This document shows positions 12,301 through 24,258 of a DNA stretch of 64,000 nt, piece by piece (the first letter of the stretch is position 1; the number at the start of each line of letters is the position of its first letter). The stretch lies in the NCBI GenBank assembly GCA_014529385.2, contig CM043942.1, positions 61,603,184 through 61,667,183 of the forward strand. The letters run 5' to 3'. The stretch comes from Adiantum capillus-veneris. Taxonomy: Eukaryota; Streptophyta; Polypodiopsida; Polypodiales; Pteridaceae. The notes under the pieces were generated by a model that was given only the letters and a program-made list of their open reading frames with translations, had not been told where the DNA came from and did not search any database. The translations under genes and the position numbers were made by a program.

Positions 12301-12895
12301 TTGATGCTTTCCTAAAGACACAAACTTCAAATCTAGCATAGTTCAACACGATGAGCACTTAATGACCTGAAAATGGTCACCAAAAATCACCTCAATCAGA
12401 GATGGTGAGTTTGAGAGTGTTCATTACCTCGCAACTATTGAGTGCTCAATTAAGGATTGTAGAAAAGCTTGTAGGAGGAGTTCAATAGCATTCAATTTCG
12501 AAGCAGTAGCTCTAAATGTGTGAGGGGAAAGATAAAGAGGTTCAAAACAATGGGGTCATACCCAATGCATGGGTGGAAGAAACCTCTTAGATGGCGAAAC
12601 AAAGTTCCTCGAAAATCTTAAATTTTCACACCTATGGTTGCTAGAATCTGGTAACAATTGGATCCAATTGGGTCTTATTACATCGGAGTGCTACTTATAT
12701 CAGTTACTCCCAACTACATAGAAGTAAGTCAATAATAATGACATCAATTGAGTCAAATCTATGTCAATTTTTTTCCAATTATGCGTAATCAGTGTAATTA
12801 GTTTTTGACTAACCCAAATTGTTTGCTAGCAATCTTAGTCAATAACAATTTTTGTCGAGTCCAATTGTGCCTAACAGACATGAGTTTGATCTGCT
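9356..12895. other. Unassigned DNA downstream of the kinase gene
   Basis: The first few hundred bases are presumably the kinase 3' UTR. The rest becomes AT-rich, especially after 11000. No coding region, RNA gene or recognisable mobile element could be supported; the short ORFs here have no family features. Confidence 0.5.
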
Positions 12896-13300
12896 CGAGT
12901 CCAGTTATTGGTGAAATTGAGGTTAATAAGATCTATTAAAATGGGATCCATGGCAATCAACCCAATGATATGAATCTTTATAAGAAAAGTTAATTTAAGA
13001 TGATTGAATTCTATAGATTTTTTTACCTTCAATTATCTTTTTACAAACTCTTATAAAGTTGATTATTATTAATGTAGGTCCTGTTAGATTCTCCATGTGA
13101 TGAGTCCAGTTATTGGTGAAATTGAGGTTAATAAGATCTATTAAAATGGGATCCATGGCAATCAACCCAATGATATGAATCTTTATGAGAAAAGTTAATT
13201 TAAGATGATTGAATTCTATAGATTTTTTTACCTTCAATTATCTTTTACAAACTCTTATAAAGCTGATTATTATTAATGTAGGTCATGTTAGATTCTCCAC
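12896..13300. repeat. Tandem duplication, ~206 bp unit
   Basis: GAGTCCAGTTATTGGTGAAA through TGTTAGATTCTCCA occurs at about 12896-13095 and again at about 13103-13300. The two copies differ only by a few bases (for example TTATAAG/TTATGAG and CTTTTTAC/CTTTTAC), so the event is recent. Confidence 0.9.
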
Positions 13301-13536
13301 TTAAGAAAAAACTATGCACCCCTACTCTAGCCCTTAGTCTTCTCCCTCTGTGTGAGTTCCTTTTGCTTTGTGATTTTTCTACATTTGTGGCATGCTTACA
13401 CACACACACACATACACACAAGGGAGCACATCAACCTACATCATATCAGAGCTGTTATGCTCCAAATGGGGGGAGCCTTGAGGCAAACACCCAAACACGT
13501 TTCGAGCTTGGCTCCGGAGCTACCTACAGAGGGGCA

Positions 13537-13678
<142 letters not shown>

Positions 13679-14739
13679 GGCAACCGCCATATCGGAGCTT
13701 ACCAATTTACACCTTTTCTTAATCAAAAGGGTACCCAAAGGTGGCCCACTCTCTCACTAAGGAGAGACTACAAAGGCATCACCAAGGTGTATCCAATTTG
13801 GCAAAGCTGTAATTAGCATAGGGTAAAGGGGTCTATATACGGCCACTTAAAACATGGGGGCCAATAGTGAGACATTCAATTTGAATGATTTGAATTATTT
13901 GATAGGATTGATAGTTTTCAATGAAATTGATACGAAAAGATAGGTCATATCAAGCTCTTGCCATTCCAATGCCATCCTATCATAATTCCCATATATTTTA
14001 GTAATTTTTTAATTTACTTTTAAGGTGGCCTTGTTTTGGACCCTGTTGTGTTATTGGCCCCTTTACCCTAGTTCTTGAGGTCATATTTGGCTCAAGTTTT
14101 TTGAAGATAAAGTTTTGCAAAAATTTGGCATATATGAATTTTGTTGATCAAAGTGATTGCTTGCAAAAATTGAAGGTTACAATTTTGATTTCTTCAATAT
14201 TTATACTTGCATGAGAAGATGGGCGCCCAAACTAGCTTTCACAAGTATCAAAGTGCATTGCAACATGAACGTATATTGGGTTTTAGCAACTTACAATAAA
14301 TCAAGAAATTTGAAGTAAAGTTCCTCCATTTCAAGCAAGTAAGGGACTTCTATGTTTTCTTTCGCAACATGGATACAAAGTGATTCTTATTAATTTCACA
14401 AACACATTACACCGTGGCTTGAGATATTGTAAACACTTCCCAATTTGACTTTTAGCATGGTGCACCCGCCCTAGATAGTGCAAGTTCATGTCTCATGTTT
14501 GCATATGAATACAAGCAAGGATCGCTCTATGATATGGACCATGATTTAGTCATATGTAAGGACTTCAAAGCATTGAAGGTATGCTTTGATGCATTAGAAC
14601 ACTAAATGTTTGCCTTAAATGAGAATGTTACACTATTAATAGATCTCATAGTTAATTTTATGGTTCAATAAGCCCCAATAGGAGCACAACTTGCAGCCAA
14701 AGGTAATACACGTGCTCCAATAACAACTTCGGTAAGGGA
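13679..14739. other. Unassigned AT-rich DNA
   Basis: No gene or element is recognised. The phrases TAGGGTAAAGGGG (13820) and CCCCTTTACCCTAG (14058-14071) form a short inverted pair enclosing about 230 bp, which could be the ends of a small unclassified element. Confidence 0.3.
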
Positions 14740-15250
14740 ACCTGCACGAGGAGCTAAACCTTCTATCACTGTTGATTTGTTGTCGTCTTTGGCTCTCAAG
14801 AAGTGGCCAAATTGCTTAAGAGCATGAAACCACCAAGATTTCTTGGTGAGGAAAAGGACCATAACAAAGATACCGCGGACACTTTTTGAAATAGATGGAG
14901 AGATATCCACATCAATTACATGGTACTCTAGATGCATTCAAAGTGATGCATGAGTCTTGCACTTGAAGGCAAGGCTTACAAGTAGTGGATGATGCACAAG
15001 CCACATAACCATTCTAAAACATGAGCTAGTTTTTAAATATCACTCCAAAAGGAGTTCCTTCCAACCAACGAGAAGGATTGAATTAGTTTAGATAGGGATT
15101 TGTGTTTGATGTGATCACATCGCACATTGAACCAATATATCTCTCATTATTGAGATGTCATTTAAAAATTGGATGGCTTGGATGAGTTCTAACAAGTTCA
15201 TGGGTTTATTCAAGGTCTTGATTTAGATCTCAAGAAGTAGGTCAAGGCAC
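14740..15250 (+). pseudogene. Decayed retrotransposon gag fragment
   Basis: In shifting plus-strand frames the translation shows MKPPRFLGEEKDHNKDTAD, then, past stops, ALEGKAYK-W. This is the gag capsid order 'PP.F.G......W' followed by 'L.G.A..WW'. Several stops and frameshifts lie between them, so it is an old relic. No zinc knuckle, protease or LTR could be linked to it. Confidence 0.4.
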
Positions 15251-15290
15251 AAGATTCCAAAATTTTAGAAGATGTCATAGTTAAGCCCAC

Positions 15291-15292
<2 letters not shown>

Positions 15293-15375
<83 letters not shown>
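15293..15375. repeat. Compound (TG)n-(AG)n microsatellite
   Basis: About 50 bp of TG repeats is followed directly by about 33 bp of AG repeats. Confidence 0.95.
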
Positions 15376-15381
<6 letters not shown>

Positions 15382-16040
15382 TGCAAAAATTGATATTCTT
15401 CCTGACTTTCAATGTTACAATTTGGCACGACATGCAAGAACTCAAGTGGCCTTACGCACTGGCATTATACAAGCAACTTGCATGTGTGCTTTCTTTGCCC
15501 ACACACTCTTTTTCATGCCATGTTCTGTCCATATGTACAAATTTATAAAATGTGGGGTGTTTAAAATATTCTTAACAATGTTGTGCTCGAGAATGCTTTG
15601 TTGGCATGCATACCAAGTGTTTTGTACTATTGAAAGCATAACAAGTTCTTGAAGAGAGTCTTATATTGGATGTTGTCTCTTAGAATGTATGCATGCTCCA
15701 TATGCTTAACAAGAGCAAGGACAAGAAGCTTTGGCTTATTTTTAGCAAATGTGCATGGAGGGTTTCCCTCTAGGTGTGGTTTCTAAGAGTTCACTTTTAA
15801 GAGGATATAAACAACAAGGTCTAAACAAACAAGCTCTTGATTGTTTTCAATGGATGCCATAGGAGGCCAGTTCTCTTGATACAATCACTTTTCTTGATGT
15901 ACTTGATGCATGTCACTAAAGTTTTGGTAGATGAGGGCCAAATGTATTTCGGGGCGTGAGGAAAAAGTATGGCATTTCATAAAATGAAGAACATTGGTTG
16001 ATATTTTCAATGTGCAAGGATTTTGCACAAATTAGGAGAG
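15376..16040 (+). pseudogene. Decayed pentatricopeptide-repeat (PPR) gene
   Basis: Plus-strand frames, joined over several frameshifts and stops, give a run of PPR-like segments: YALALYKQ (near 15455), SVHMYKFIKCGVF (near 15525, cf. 'HMYAKCG'), LILDVVS-N (near 15665, cf. 'DVVSWN'), LLRGYKQQGLNKQALDCFQ (near 15810) and DTITFLDVLDACH (near 15880, cf. 'D.ITFL.VL.AC'). These spacings match consecutive ~35-residue repeats of the PLS class, whose members act mostly in organelle RNA editing. Every repeat is damaged and no C-terminal domain is seen. It may be a retrocopy, since no intron-like interruption is visible. The call rests on motif spacing by eye. Confidence 0.5.
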
Positions 16041-16547
16041 TAATGTACAATATGATTCTATTTTTGAAAGCTCATAATCGTTGTGAGTCTTGAGAGACTT
16101 GCATGTTAGCACGCCATATCCGTAGACTTGTGTAATGCACTTGCAGATATCTAAGTGAATGATATTCATGTAATTCTTGATTGTAGAAGCCTCAAACTGG
16201 TGAGTGCATGTGGAAAAAATGTTGCTTCTTACAGGCACTAGTAGGATGTATTTGTTGCTAGACTGATGTGAGTGGAAATGTTTATAAATTGATTCTTGGG
16301 GGTACAGAGTAGACATCCATTCAAAGATCTTAAAATTCCCCAATAAGGATATTCCTCAAATTTTCTTTGTGCCTCACAAATCCTTCTTGCTAATTAGAGA
16401 AATTTTTTGCTTTGTTAATTGAGAATCTTACAAAGAAGGGCATGCAACTTTAATGAAGATGGGGCAATGCAATCAATGGTGAGGATATCTACTCAAGGGT
16501 ATTTAAAGGCTCAAAATTTTTCAAACATTGAGCACCCCCAATCCAAC

Positions 16548-16581
<34 letters not shown>

Positions 16582-17385
16582 AAGAAAAAACCCACTACAT
16601 ACCTTCCATAGTTGTGTAATTTAATCATGTGTATGTGAGGGCCTTTTGTGCTCTAAGACAAGTTTACTACTATGTAAACAAAGATGCCCCTCCTCAAGGC
16701 TCATGAAAAGGTAGGCTTGGTTTATCCAAAACTTGCTTAAATAATAAAATGGCCGCCTCGAATTTTCGCGAGGATTTGAGGCTAGCTCAAATTTTCAAGA
16801 TTTTTAGCTGAAAGTTCAGTTTTATATATAATGTTCCTTTTAGATTATGGCTTTCACCTTCTTAGAAAGGGGTGAAAGGGATTCAAAGAGGGCTCCATAA
16901 AATCATTTTCTCGAGCCATGTGGGCCCTCTATTTGTTGTTTTCATCTTGCTCCTTTGACGAATTGTATAGCATTGTGTTCCCTTGATCCTTCTCAAGTTA
17001 GTTATCTCAGATTCAAAGGCAATTTGATTGAGTGTGATGTTTAACTCATAGATGCTCTTCGAGGTATATTGCATGTCATCCTTGATACTAAGTTTCATCA
17101 CGTGTATACAAAGCCTGTATCCTTTATCCCTTGTTCAATCCATGGATGTCAACTCTCGACAATTTTGAAAAAAGAGATGACATCATCTTGACTCTTATGA
17201 TTGGTACCATTAAGCTCTTTAAACTCAAGCTCCTCTAGTTTTAGTTTGTGTAGGTTTTGCTACATGGATAGTTGAGCTCGAAAGGAGATAACATAATAAA
17301 ATCAGAGAAATTTCTATTTCAAGGCTTTGTAATGAGCCCATTGCCCTAATACCATGAAATCATGAGAGTAAAGGAATGAGCAATG
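16041..17385. other. Unassigned DNA with a 30 bp poly-C tract
   Basis: No gene is recognised. A pure C run at 16550-16579 is followed by an A-rich run. Near 17340 the minus strand reads TTTCATGGTATTAGGGC, weakly like a degraded Met-tRNA primer-binding site, so the Copia element that starts at 17386 may sit in an older retroelement. Confidence 0.35.
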
Positions 17386-17421
17386 TGTTACCATATACAT
17401 GTGGTAGTGATGTGTGTGAAC
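17386..17421 (+). repeat. Copia A 5' LTR, left fragment
   Basis: TACCATATACATGTGGTAGT through GTGTGTGAAC is identical to the start of the 3' LTR near 57518. It stops at the TGAAC that is the target-site duplication of element B. Confidence 0.9.
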
Positions 17422-19293
17422 TGTGAGGTCCCCACCCCGTCATCTCAAACGACAGTTCTGATGGTAAACTTGGTGGCCACTAGATCTATAGTGGAAGCAA
17501 ACAAAGTGGTTTAATGGATCAACTAGCGGACGAGCTCTCATCACCAACTTGCTCGACCATGGGAGCCTTCCCCTTTCCGTTGGTGTTGCTCGTCCCGGTC
17601 TCATGGTCGTGAGATCCACCAAAACGGGTCCTCTTTGGGGCCATTTTTACTCACTACTTCAGAAGATGATTTCAGAAAAGAGACTAGAGTACGGTATACC
17701 ATGACAATCCGCAGTTGGTCAGATAACAACATGATTAACCTTAACAAGCATTTCTTCTTATACGAAAGAAACAAAATCATTTCAGGGGTGTGATAGTTAC
17801 TCCTCTATAATAATCTATCTTGGGAAAAATTTAGATTAACACTAGTTGATCTAGGTTTTAATTACATTGACAACATCTTCACATGATCTTATGAGAATTG
17901 GTCTTAAAATTAGATGTTTAGCTCGGCAATTGGAAAATTTAGTTTTCTGTGATTACTTGCTTAATTAGAGTAATTGAATGATGAATTTGCTATACTAATT
18001 GCTTCTCTAAGATGAACAAAAAGTACAGAATTATCTTGTGCACATGTGGAAGAATTTCCTTTTCTATAATGACAATAATTTAAGAGGGTGATTAATTTCT
18101 CTCATTTACACATTAATCTCTTGTCATTAGAGTTTAATCCTTGTTAATTAAATTCATTCCTAATGCAATGACTACTTGAAGTCATTCAATTCTCTACCTT
18201 GCTAGAGATTTACTTATTTCCATCATTCATGCATTGAGCTAATTAGCTGGCAATTCACTATTATTAATCATGGATTAATTGATGATTAAGGGAGTTGATT
18301 TGATGCATAATTAACTAATTGGATTAAGATAGTGAAATAGATTAATCACATATGTGATTTAGAGAGTTTACTACTAGATAGAGTAGCTAGATTTTGCATA
18401 GAATTAGCGGGAGATAAGGAATTCATAGAGAAATCGAGATGAAAACATAAAATTGAATTTGGATTATCGTAAATCGAGCTAATTAGGCCAAAAATGCTGA
18501 TCCGATGAAGCCTAATTGACGAGAGATTGGCAGCACCTCCTCCTCTTAATTCGCTTCTAGAGATTGTGTATGCCGGCAGCACCTCGCCCAAGGTGTGTAT
18601 GTGAGGGGGTGTGTGTGTGTGTGTGTGTGTGAGTAGGTCCTTATATAGTGCTTAGTCTCATGAAAATCGAAATCTGCTGCTAAATGCATCTGAGTGAGCA
18701 CTTGGTCTTGCATAGGCAGCTTGGGTGCATGGCTTGCAAAGTGTCCAGTTAGCTTTTCCAACTGCCTCTCACACTCTCTCTCATGCTTGGTAAGTCTCCC
18801 ACAAGCTCCTAGATGAGTGGGGGCACCCTCTAGTTGCTAAAGCAAGCCTCCAGTGGCCTAGAGCCTGTGCACACACCAGCCCCCGAGTGCCGGTGCCCCC
18901 GCTAGCCTTAGATAAATTTTATTTTTAACCTTAGACGATCGTTACAGCTTGGATTTTAATTCCAAAACTTGTTGTGCTAAGACGGAACTAAGGTGCATCA
19001 TCCCGATTACCTGCCATATTTAGCAGCTCTCGATGTCCAAAAATGCTTTTTTTTCTGGGTACGGGTGTAGTTTGTCGAGCCGGTCAAAACTAGATGGGTC
19101 AGGTGACCAAAAACTTACTATTTTAGGAAAATTTTCACAAAAATTATTTTTATTCATTTTTGAAATCTCTATAAAATTCTAAACATCTTGGCACCGACAG
19201 ATTTAGAAAAACTGCCAAAAATATAGTAACTTTTTGTAGTATGATTATTTTTTAGTACAAGGGTGGTTTTAGCTCGGGGTCAGAGATCTTACA
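17422..19293 (-). repeat. Gypsy B 3' LTR (with ~1 kb internal deletion)
   Basis: TGTGAGGTCCCCACC to GGGGTCAGAGATCTTACA matches the right LTR closely, except that about 1 kb present at 49815-50805 is missing at about 17548. Its GT microsatellite (18610-18631) is about 22 bp, against about 100 bp in the other LTR. The ORF 18346-18591 occurs in both LTRs and is not a gene. Confidence 0.9.
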
Positions 19294-19324
19294 TCCTTCC
19301 CAACGTGAGAAATTTGAGATGTCC

Positions 19325-19860
19325 TCATCTCAAGAATTTATTAGGATAATCCTTTATGAGCGTTGGTTCGTCCTCCCAAGTAGCGTCTTCTTCAGGATAA
19401 TCTTTCTACTTCACAAGGTGCTCGATAATTGTCCTGTTTCGTAGCTTTCTTTCCCTTGATTCAAGGAATTAATCAGGTTGAAGTTCGAGAACTCCTTGTG
19501 CTGGCATAACTATCTGATCTAAGTCCAAGAGTTGATCGGGGTTAGGAATGTAGGGTTTGAGTAGGCTGACGTGAAAACATCGTGAACCTTTACATTTGCG
19601 GGTAACGAGCTTGTAGGCCTGGTCACTCACAACCTTAGTGATTTCGAAGGGTCCACAATATCTCGTGCTTAGTTTCTTGTACCTTCCTAATGATAAGTTG
19701 TTTTCCTTCAGTCGGACTCGTAGAAAAACTTTTTCTCCTTCCTTGAAGGTCCGTTCTGATCGATTCTTATCTGCGTAATGCTTTTGTCTATCCTGAGCAG
19801 CTTGGATATCTTGGCGAATGGCTTTAGTCTGAGCTTCCATGTCTTCTAGCATCTTCTTAG
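19325..19860 (-). pseudogene. Gypsy B integrase C-terminal region and chromodomain
   Basis: Minus strand. The 19469-19852 frame has the integrase C-terminal (GPY-type) region: RQKHYADKNRSERTFKEGEK, then RYCGPFEITKVVSDQAYKL and a long stretch to HVSLLKPY. Past a stop at about 19469 the frame continues ERKLRNRTIIEHLVKWKDYP and ATWEDEPTL, a canonical chromodomain (aromatic K-W-K and A-T-W-E). Chromodomains direct integration of this clade toward modified histones. The stop falls between the two parts, so the chromodomain would not be translated from this copy. Confidence 0.8.
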
Positions 19861-19942
19861 AGGCTTCTACCCTGATGGTTGGGTCTGAAAAGTTAAGCTG
19901 TGCTAAACAGTCTTGTCCATAAAGAGCTTTGAAGGGTGACCT

Positions 19943-20380
19943 TCAAATGCTTCTGTGTTCGGAAGAATTGTAAGCATATTCTACCAAAGGAAGATATTGT
20001 AACCACTTCTTTGGCTCTTGCGAACAATAGGCCCTGAGAATGTCCTCAATGACTTGATTTACTCTTTCAGTCTGCCCATCTGTCTGCGGATGATACGCTT
20101 TGCTGAAGGCTAACTGTGACCCAATAGATTGGAAAAGAGAAGTCCAAAACTTTGATGTAAACTTGGTATCTCTATCACTGACGATACGCTTGGGTGAACC
20201 ATGTAACCTAAAAATTTCCTTGATGAATACTCCGCTAATATCCGAAGCAGTAAAGGTCGTCTTTACAGGTATTAGATGAGCCACTTTTGTGAGCATATCA
20301 ACAACCACAAATACAGAGTCATAACCTCCTGTAGAAGGTATTCTTGTAACAAAGTCCATACTGATGCATTCCCATTTCAT
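19943..20380 (-). pseudogene. Gypsy B integrase catalytic core
   Basis: Minus strand. DDE-type core: DFVTRIP (first Asp), DRDTKFTSKFW (second Asp), and QTDGQTERVNQ (Glu). All three acidic residues are visible. A TAG at the start of this frame separates it from the zinc-binding domain, and a frameshift near 19940 separates it from the C-terminal region. Confidence 0.85.
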
Positions 20381-20674
20381 CTAGGGTATGTCAAGAGGTT
20401 GAAGTTGCCCTGGTAACTTGATTCTTTTGGCTTTTATCCATTGACAAGAAAGACATTGCCTCACATAGCGAAGTATGTCTCCTTTCATTCCGTACCAAAA
20501 ATAACTCCTCCTAATAGCATGAAGAGTCTTAGCAAAACCTGGATGTCCTGATGTAGGGCTATCGTGTGCTTCATACAGAATAGTCTTCTTTAAAGTTGGG
20601 TCTCTGGGTACAAAGAGTCTATGTCTAAAGTAAAGGCATCCTCCCATAAGAGAGTAATCTTTAGCTTTAGGCAT
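20381..20674 (-). pseudogene. Gypsy B integrase zinc-binding domain
   Basis: Minus strand. An H-H-C-C zinc finger is visible: H in YEAHDSPTSGHPG (both His) and CLSC in YVRQCLSCQWIKAKR. It is followed by PLDIP and then a TAG. Upstream on the element, 20700-20997 holds the decayed end of RNase H (LWRHYLLGRKFQLVTDHKSL, read through stops). Confidence 0.8.
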
Positions 20675-20997
20675 CTTATTCTGCTAGCTAATGATACTAT
20701 ACGTTGGTATTCTGGATCTACCAAGGATGCTTCTTTAATTCTATCCCAGATAGGGTTATTTGAAATAGAGATAGTTCCGAGAAAATATTTTGGCTAAGTC
20801 CATCTGCAACGGCATTTTCTTTCCCTGGTCTATACTTTATGTCAAGGTCATATTCTTGTAAGAGTTCTATCCATCACCATTGTCGCATATTGAGAATAGG
20901 TTGAGTAAAAATCCATTCTAAGCTCTTGTGGTCTGTAACTAGCTGAAACTTACGTCCAAGAAGATAATGTCTCCACAACTTCAGCGCATGTATAACC
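20675..20997 (-). pseudogene. Gypsy B RNase H, C-terminal remnant up to the plastid junction
   Basis: Minus strand, read through several stops: VIHALKLWRHYLLGRKF, then LVTDHKSLEW. In intact relatives this directly follows the sequence that ends with RKLRDHE at 46281 on the other side of the plastid insert. About 12 codons between the two are missing. Confidence 0.75.
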
Positions 20998-20999
20998 AC

Positions 21000-21711
21000 T
21001 AAAATTTAGATCCGAATATTCAGCAATTTCCCAAAGATTCATTTCTCTATCATGAGATTCATTCATGAACTTTTTGGTCCAAAAAGAGACCAGAGCTCTA
21101 CCCAAATACGCCATAGCATATGAGATGGAAACAATACTAAAAGTTGCATATATAAAACGTTTCGCCACTAGATATAATATCGGGGAATCCCCTTTCACCC
21201 GACTTAAAAGTAGTCTAAATTTTTTTTTGAATGTTGCCTGACCAGTCAACTAACCCATAAAAGTAGATACCATAAAAACTGTATTGGTGCTATACCTGAA
21301 GAAGTATAGATAAATCAGTCTTGTTAACACACTATTTGGTAACATTATTGGGTTCAATATTTGAAAAAAAAAACTTATCAAAAATAATCTAGCTACTCGT
21401 GAGTCACGTAATGATGTCACGGGACGCAAAATCTGATAATTTGGAAAATCCTTGATTACCAGACAAAAGAGAAGTGTATACGGTATTGCCACAATAGTTA
21501 GTAAATGTGGCCTTAGCAGTAATAGATAAATTGGTGAACAGTAGATTGACGATGTAGTTATTAGTTGTGCCGATACCGACCCACTGATAGAAATTAGCCC
21601 ACTTAGATTCCCACCCAAAAGAAAAGATCTCACACATAGAATTTGCGAAGGTCCCACGGGTAATGTTGTAAGTAACCCATAGTAGAAATCAACTATCATA
21701 TAGGGATCCAT
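21000..21711 (-). pseudogene. ycf1: Plastid ycf1 (TIC214), 5' fragment
   Basis: Minus strand from 21711: MDPYMIVDFYYGLL..., then GPSQILCVRSFLLGGNLSG, the conserved N-terminus of Ycf1/TIC214, a membrane protein of the plastid inner-envelope translocon. About 237 codons remain of a gene that is usually well over 1,000. A TAG at 21250-21252 replaces a tryptophan codon (MG-stop-LTGQ), after which the frame continues to WTKKFMNESHDREMNLWEIA, so this nuclear copy is dead. It ends at the junction with Gypsy B near 20998. Confidence 0.85.
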
Positions 21712-22114
21712 CAGTTTTCACCAGGGCAGTGACAACAATATCTTTGTATTCATTGCAGCTTTTTGAATGTGTAGAAAATCTTTCTAATTGTTTATAGTCT
21801 CACGTACTTATTGCTTGTTTACTAAAATCTTTCTTAAAACTCTACCTTCCAACATTTCCTTTAAATCTACTTCTATTTCTACCATTACCAATAGTATTAA
21901 CGTTATTATACGTGGAAATGCAAGATTATTCAAGTGATTTTGGGAAATTTTGAAAAAAAGAAAGTATAATTTCCCTCCTTAATCGTTTTCAAAATTGTGG
22001 AATTGACAAAATTATTGATTAAGGAATTGAGTAAACGGAGTTAAATATCTCTTCATAGTGATTGGCTACCAATTGTTATGTAATTTTTAAAAAGAAGATT
22101 AAATAGAAATTTAA

Positions 22115-22983
<869 letters not shown>

Positions 22984-23071
<88 letters not shown>

Positions 23072-23072
23072 A
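22984..23072. repeat. 78 bp poly-C followed by 11 A
   Basis: An uninterrupted run of C from 22984 to 23061, then A to 23072. The proline-rich ORFs over it are artefacts. Confidence 0.95.
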
Positions 23073-23173
23073 CTGGATTGTCATCTTAAGAAAATTAGTG
23101 TTGCACCTAGCAGTCAAACCCCTTATAATCGATGCAAGGCGGGGACGAAGTTGTGCTTACTACTAATGTTACC

Positions 23174-23449
23174 ATGAAAAAACAAGAATCTATTCACACG
23201 CAGCTTCCGGGTGAAAATGTAAATATGGGATTCACTGCTTCTCAGATTTACTACTCAACCTACCAAGTTTTGAAGCTTACTTCCCATTTGGAATTACACC
23301 CTAGGGACTATTCATCTCAAATAGGGTTATGGAAATTACTTCGTAGACGCAAGCGTCTCCTAGCTTATTTGTTCAAGAAAAATACGGGTTTATATGAAAG
23401 AGTTTTAACAAAATTAGGTATTCGGGGATTAAAAGTGAAAGGACGTTAG
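23174..23449 (+). pseudogene. rps15: Plastid rps15, nearly full length
   Basis: From ATG at 23174 (MKKQES...) the frame runs about 91 codons to a TAG, the usual length of plastid ribosomal protein S15. The core is clear: LELHPRDYSSQIGLWKLLRR and RKRLLAYLFKKN, which bind 16S rRNA in the small subunit. The frame is still open, so little decay has occurred, but it sits in nuclear DNA without a transit peptide and is not expected to work. The frame extends upstream to 23132 but family length favours the ATG at 23174. Confidence 0.8.
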
Positions 23450-23571
23450 CGTGAAAAAACTATCTTTTTGCCTCCTCCAGGGGTTTGATTTATCGCCTAT
23501 TGTAATTGGAGCAGTTGTCTCATTCTCGGGTCAACAGAGGTTTATGATATTTAGTGGAGAGGAAGCAATTT

Positions 23572-23636
23572 ACGAGTATTCTTCTTGAAGATATTGATCC
23601 AGTTGTAGTAAGCATGGGTCCTCATCATCCCTCAAT
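23572..23636 (+). pseudogene. ndhH: Plastid ndhH, 5' end, interrupted by element C
   Basis: ACG at 23572 is followed in frame by SILLEDIDPVVVSMGPHHPS, the N-terminus of NAD(P)H dehydrogenase subunit H, and then broken by the LTR of element C. The gene resumes at 46096. The ACG sits where ATG is expected; in plastids with C-to-U editing such a codon becomes AUG in the RNA. A purine-rich GGAGAGGA lies 10-17 bases upstream. Confidence 0.85.
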
Positions 23637-23938
23637 TGTTAACCCTCGTGGCTCACGGACACCCTATCGCCTACGACGGACACTGTAACCGTATTATTTA
23701 TTTAAGTAGAGTCAGGCACCGGGCTTGTCGGTCCAATAGGGAAAGGTAGAGTGATCGCCGATGAGAGGCGCACTCTAACACGAACATGCTAGGGTTAGTG
23801 GGCTAAGCATGGGCGCCCAAGTGTGAATGGGGTGAGCTCACATAAAAGCCAATTAAACCTAAAATTGATTCATTCTCTCATTGTGCAATAGAAGCTGCTC
23901 TTGCTCCATCTCCACCTTCTCCTTCACCATCTCCTTGT

Positions 23939-23984
<46 letters not shown>

Positions 23985-24236
23985 GTGTGAGAGTGTGTGT
24001 GCGATCGAGCGTTGCGGCGGCACGACGGCGGCGAGGCGGTTGAGCGCGGCGTAGCGGCGCCTCCCTCTTCTTCGCGGCGAGGAATCCTCTACGGCAGGAG
24101 CATAAGGCGGTGAGTGACACACCATTGCCCTCTTTGAGCTTACTAGTTAAACTAGTTGTGTGCTTGGAGCCGTCTGCGGCTCGTACACGGTGTATCAGCA
24201 AGTTTCTTGCTTCGACAGTGCGGCAAGGAGCGCACA
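23637..24236 (+). repeat. Element C 5' LTR
   Basis: 600 bp, TGTTAACCC...GCGCACA. A TATA-like CATAAAAG lies at 23841-23848, upstream of a GT/GA microsatellite (about 23938-23987), and is the likely promoter. GC-rich sequence follows at 24000-24060. It matches the right-end LTRs and, inverted, those of element D. Confidence 0.9.
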
Positions 24237-24240
24237 TTTT

Positions 24241-24258
24241 TGGCGCCGTTGTCGGGGA
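24241..24258 (+). other. Element C primer-binding site
   Basis: TGGCGCCGTTGTCGGGGA follows the LTR after TTTT. It is complementary to the 3' end of a plant tRNA of the type used by Athila elements (tRNA-Asp in described cases). Element D has the same site with GCC in place of GTC. Confidence 0.8.

Noticed and set aside
18346-18591. 81-codon ORF also present at 51607-51852
   Set aside because: It is inside both LTRs of Gypsy B; duplication is due to the LTRs, and no domain is seen.
23174-23449. rps15 as a working nuclear-transferred gene
   Set aside because: Open and near full length, but with no transit peptide or promoter evidence and lying within a dead plastid fragment.
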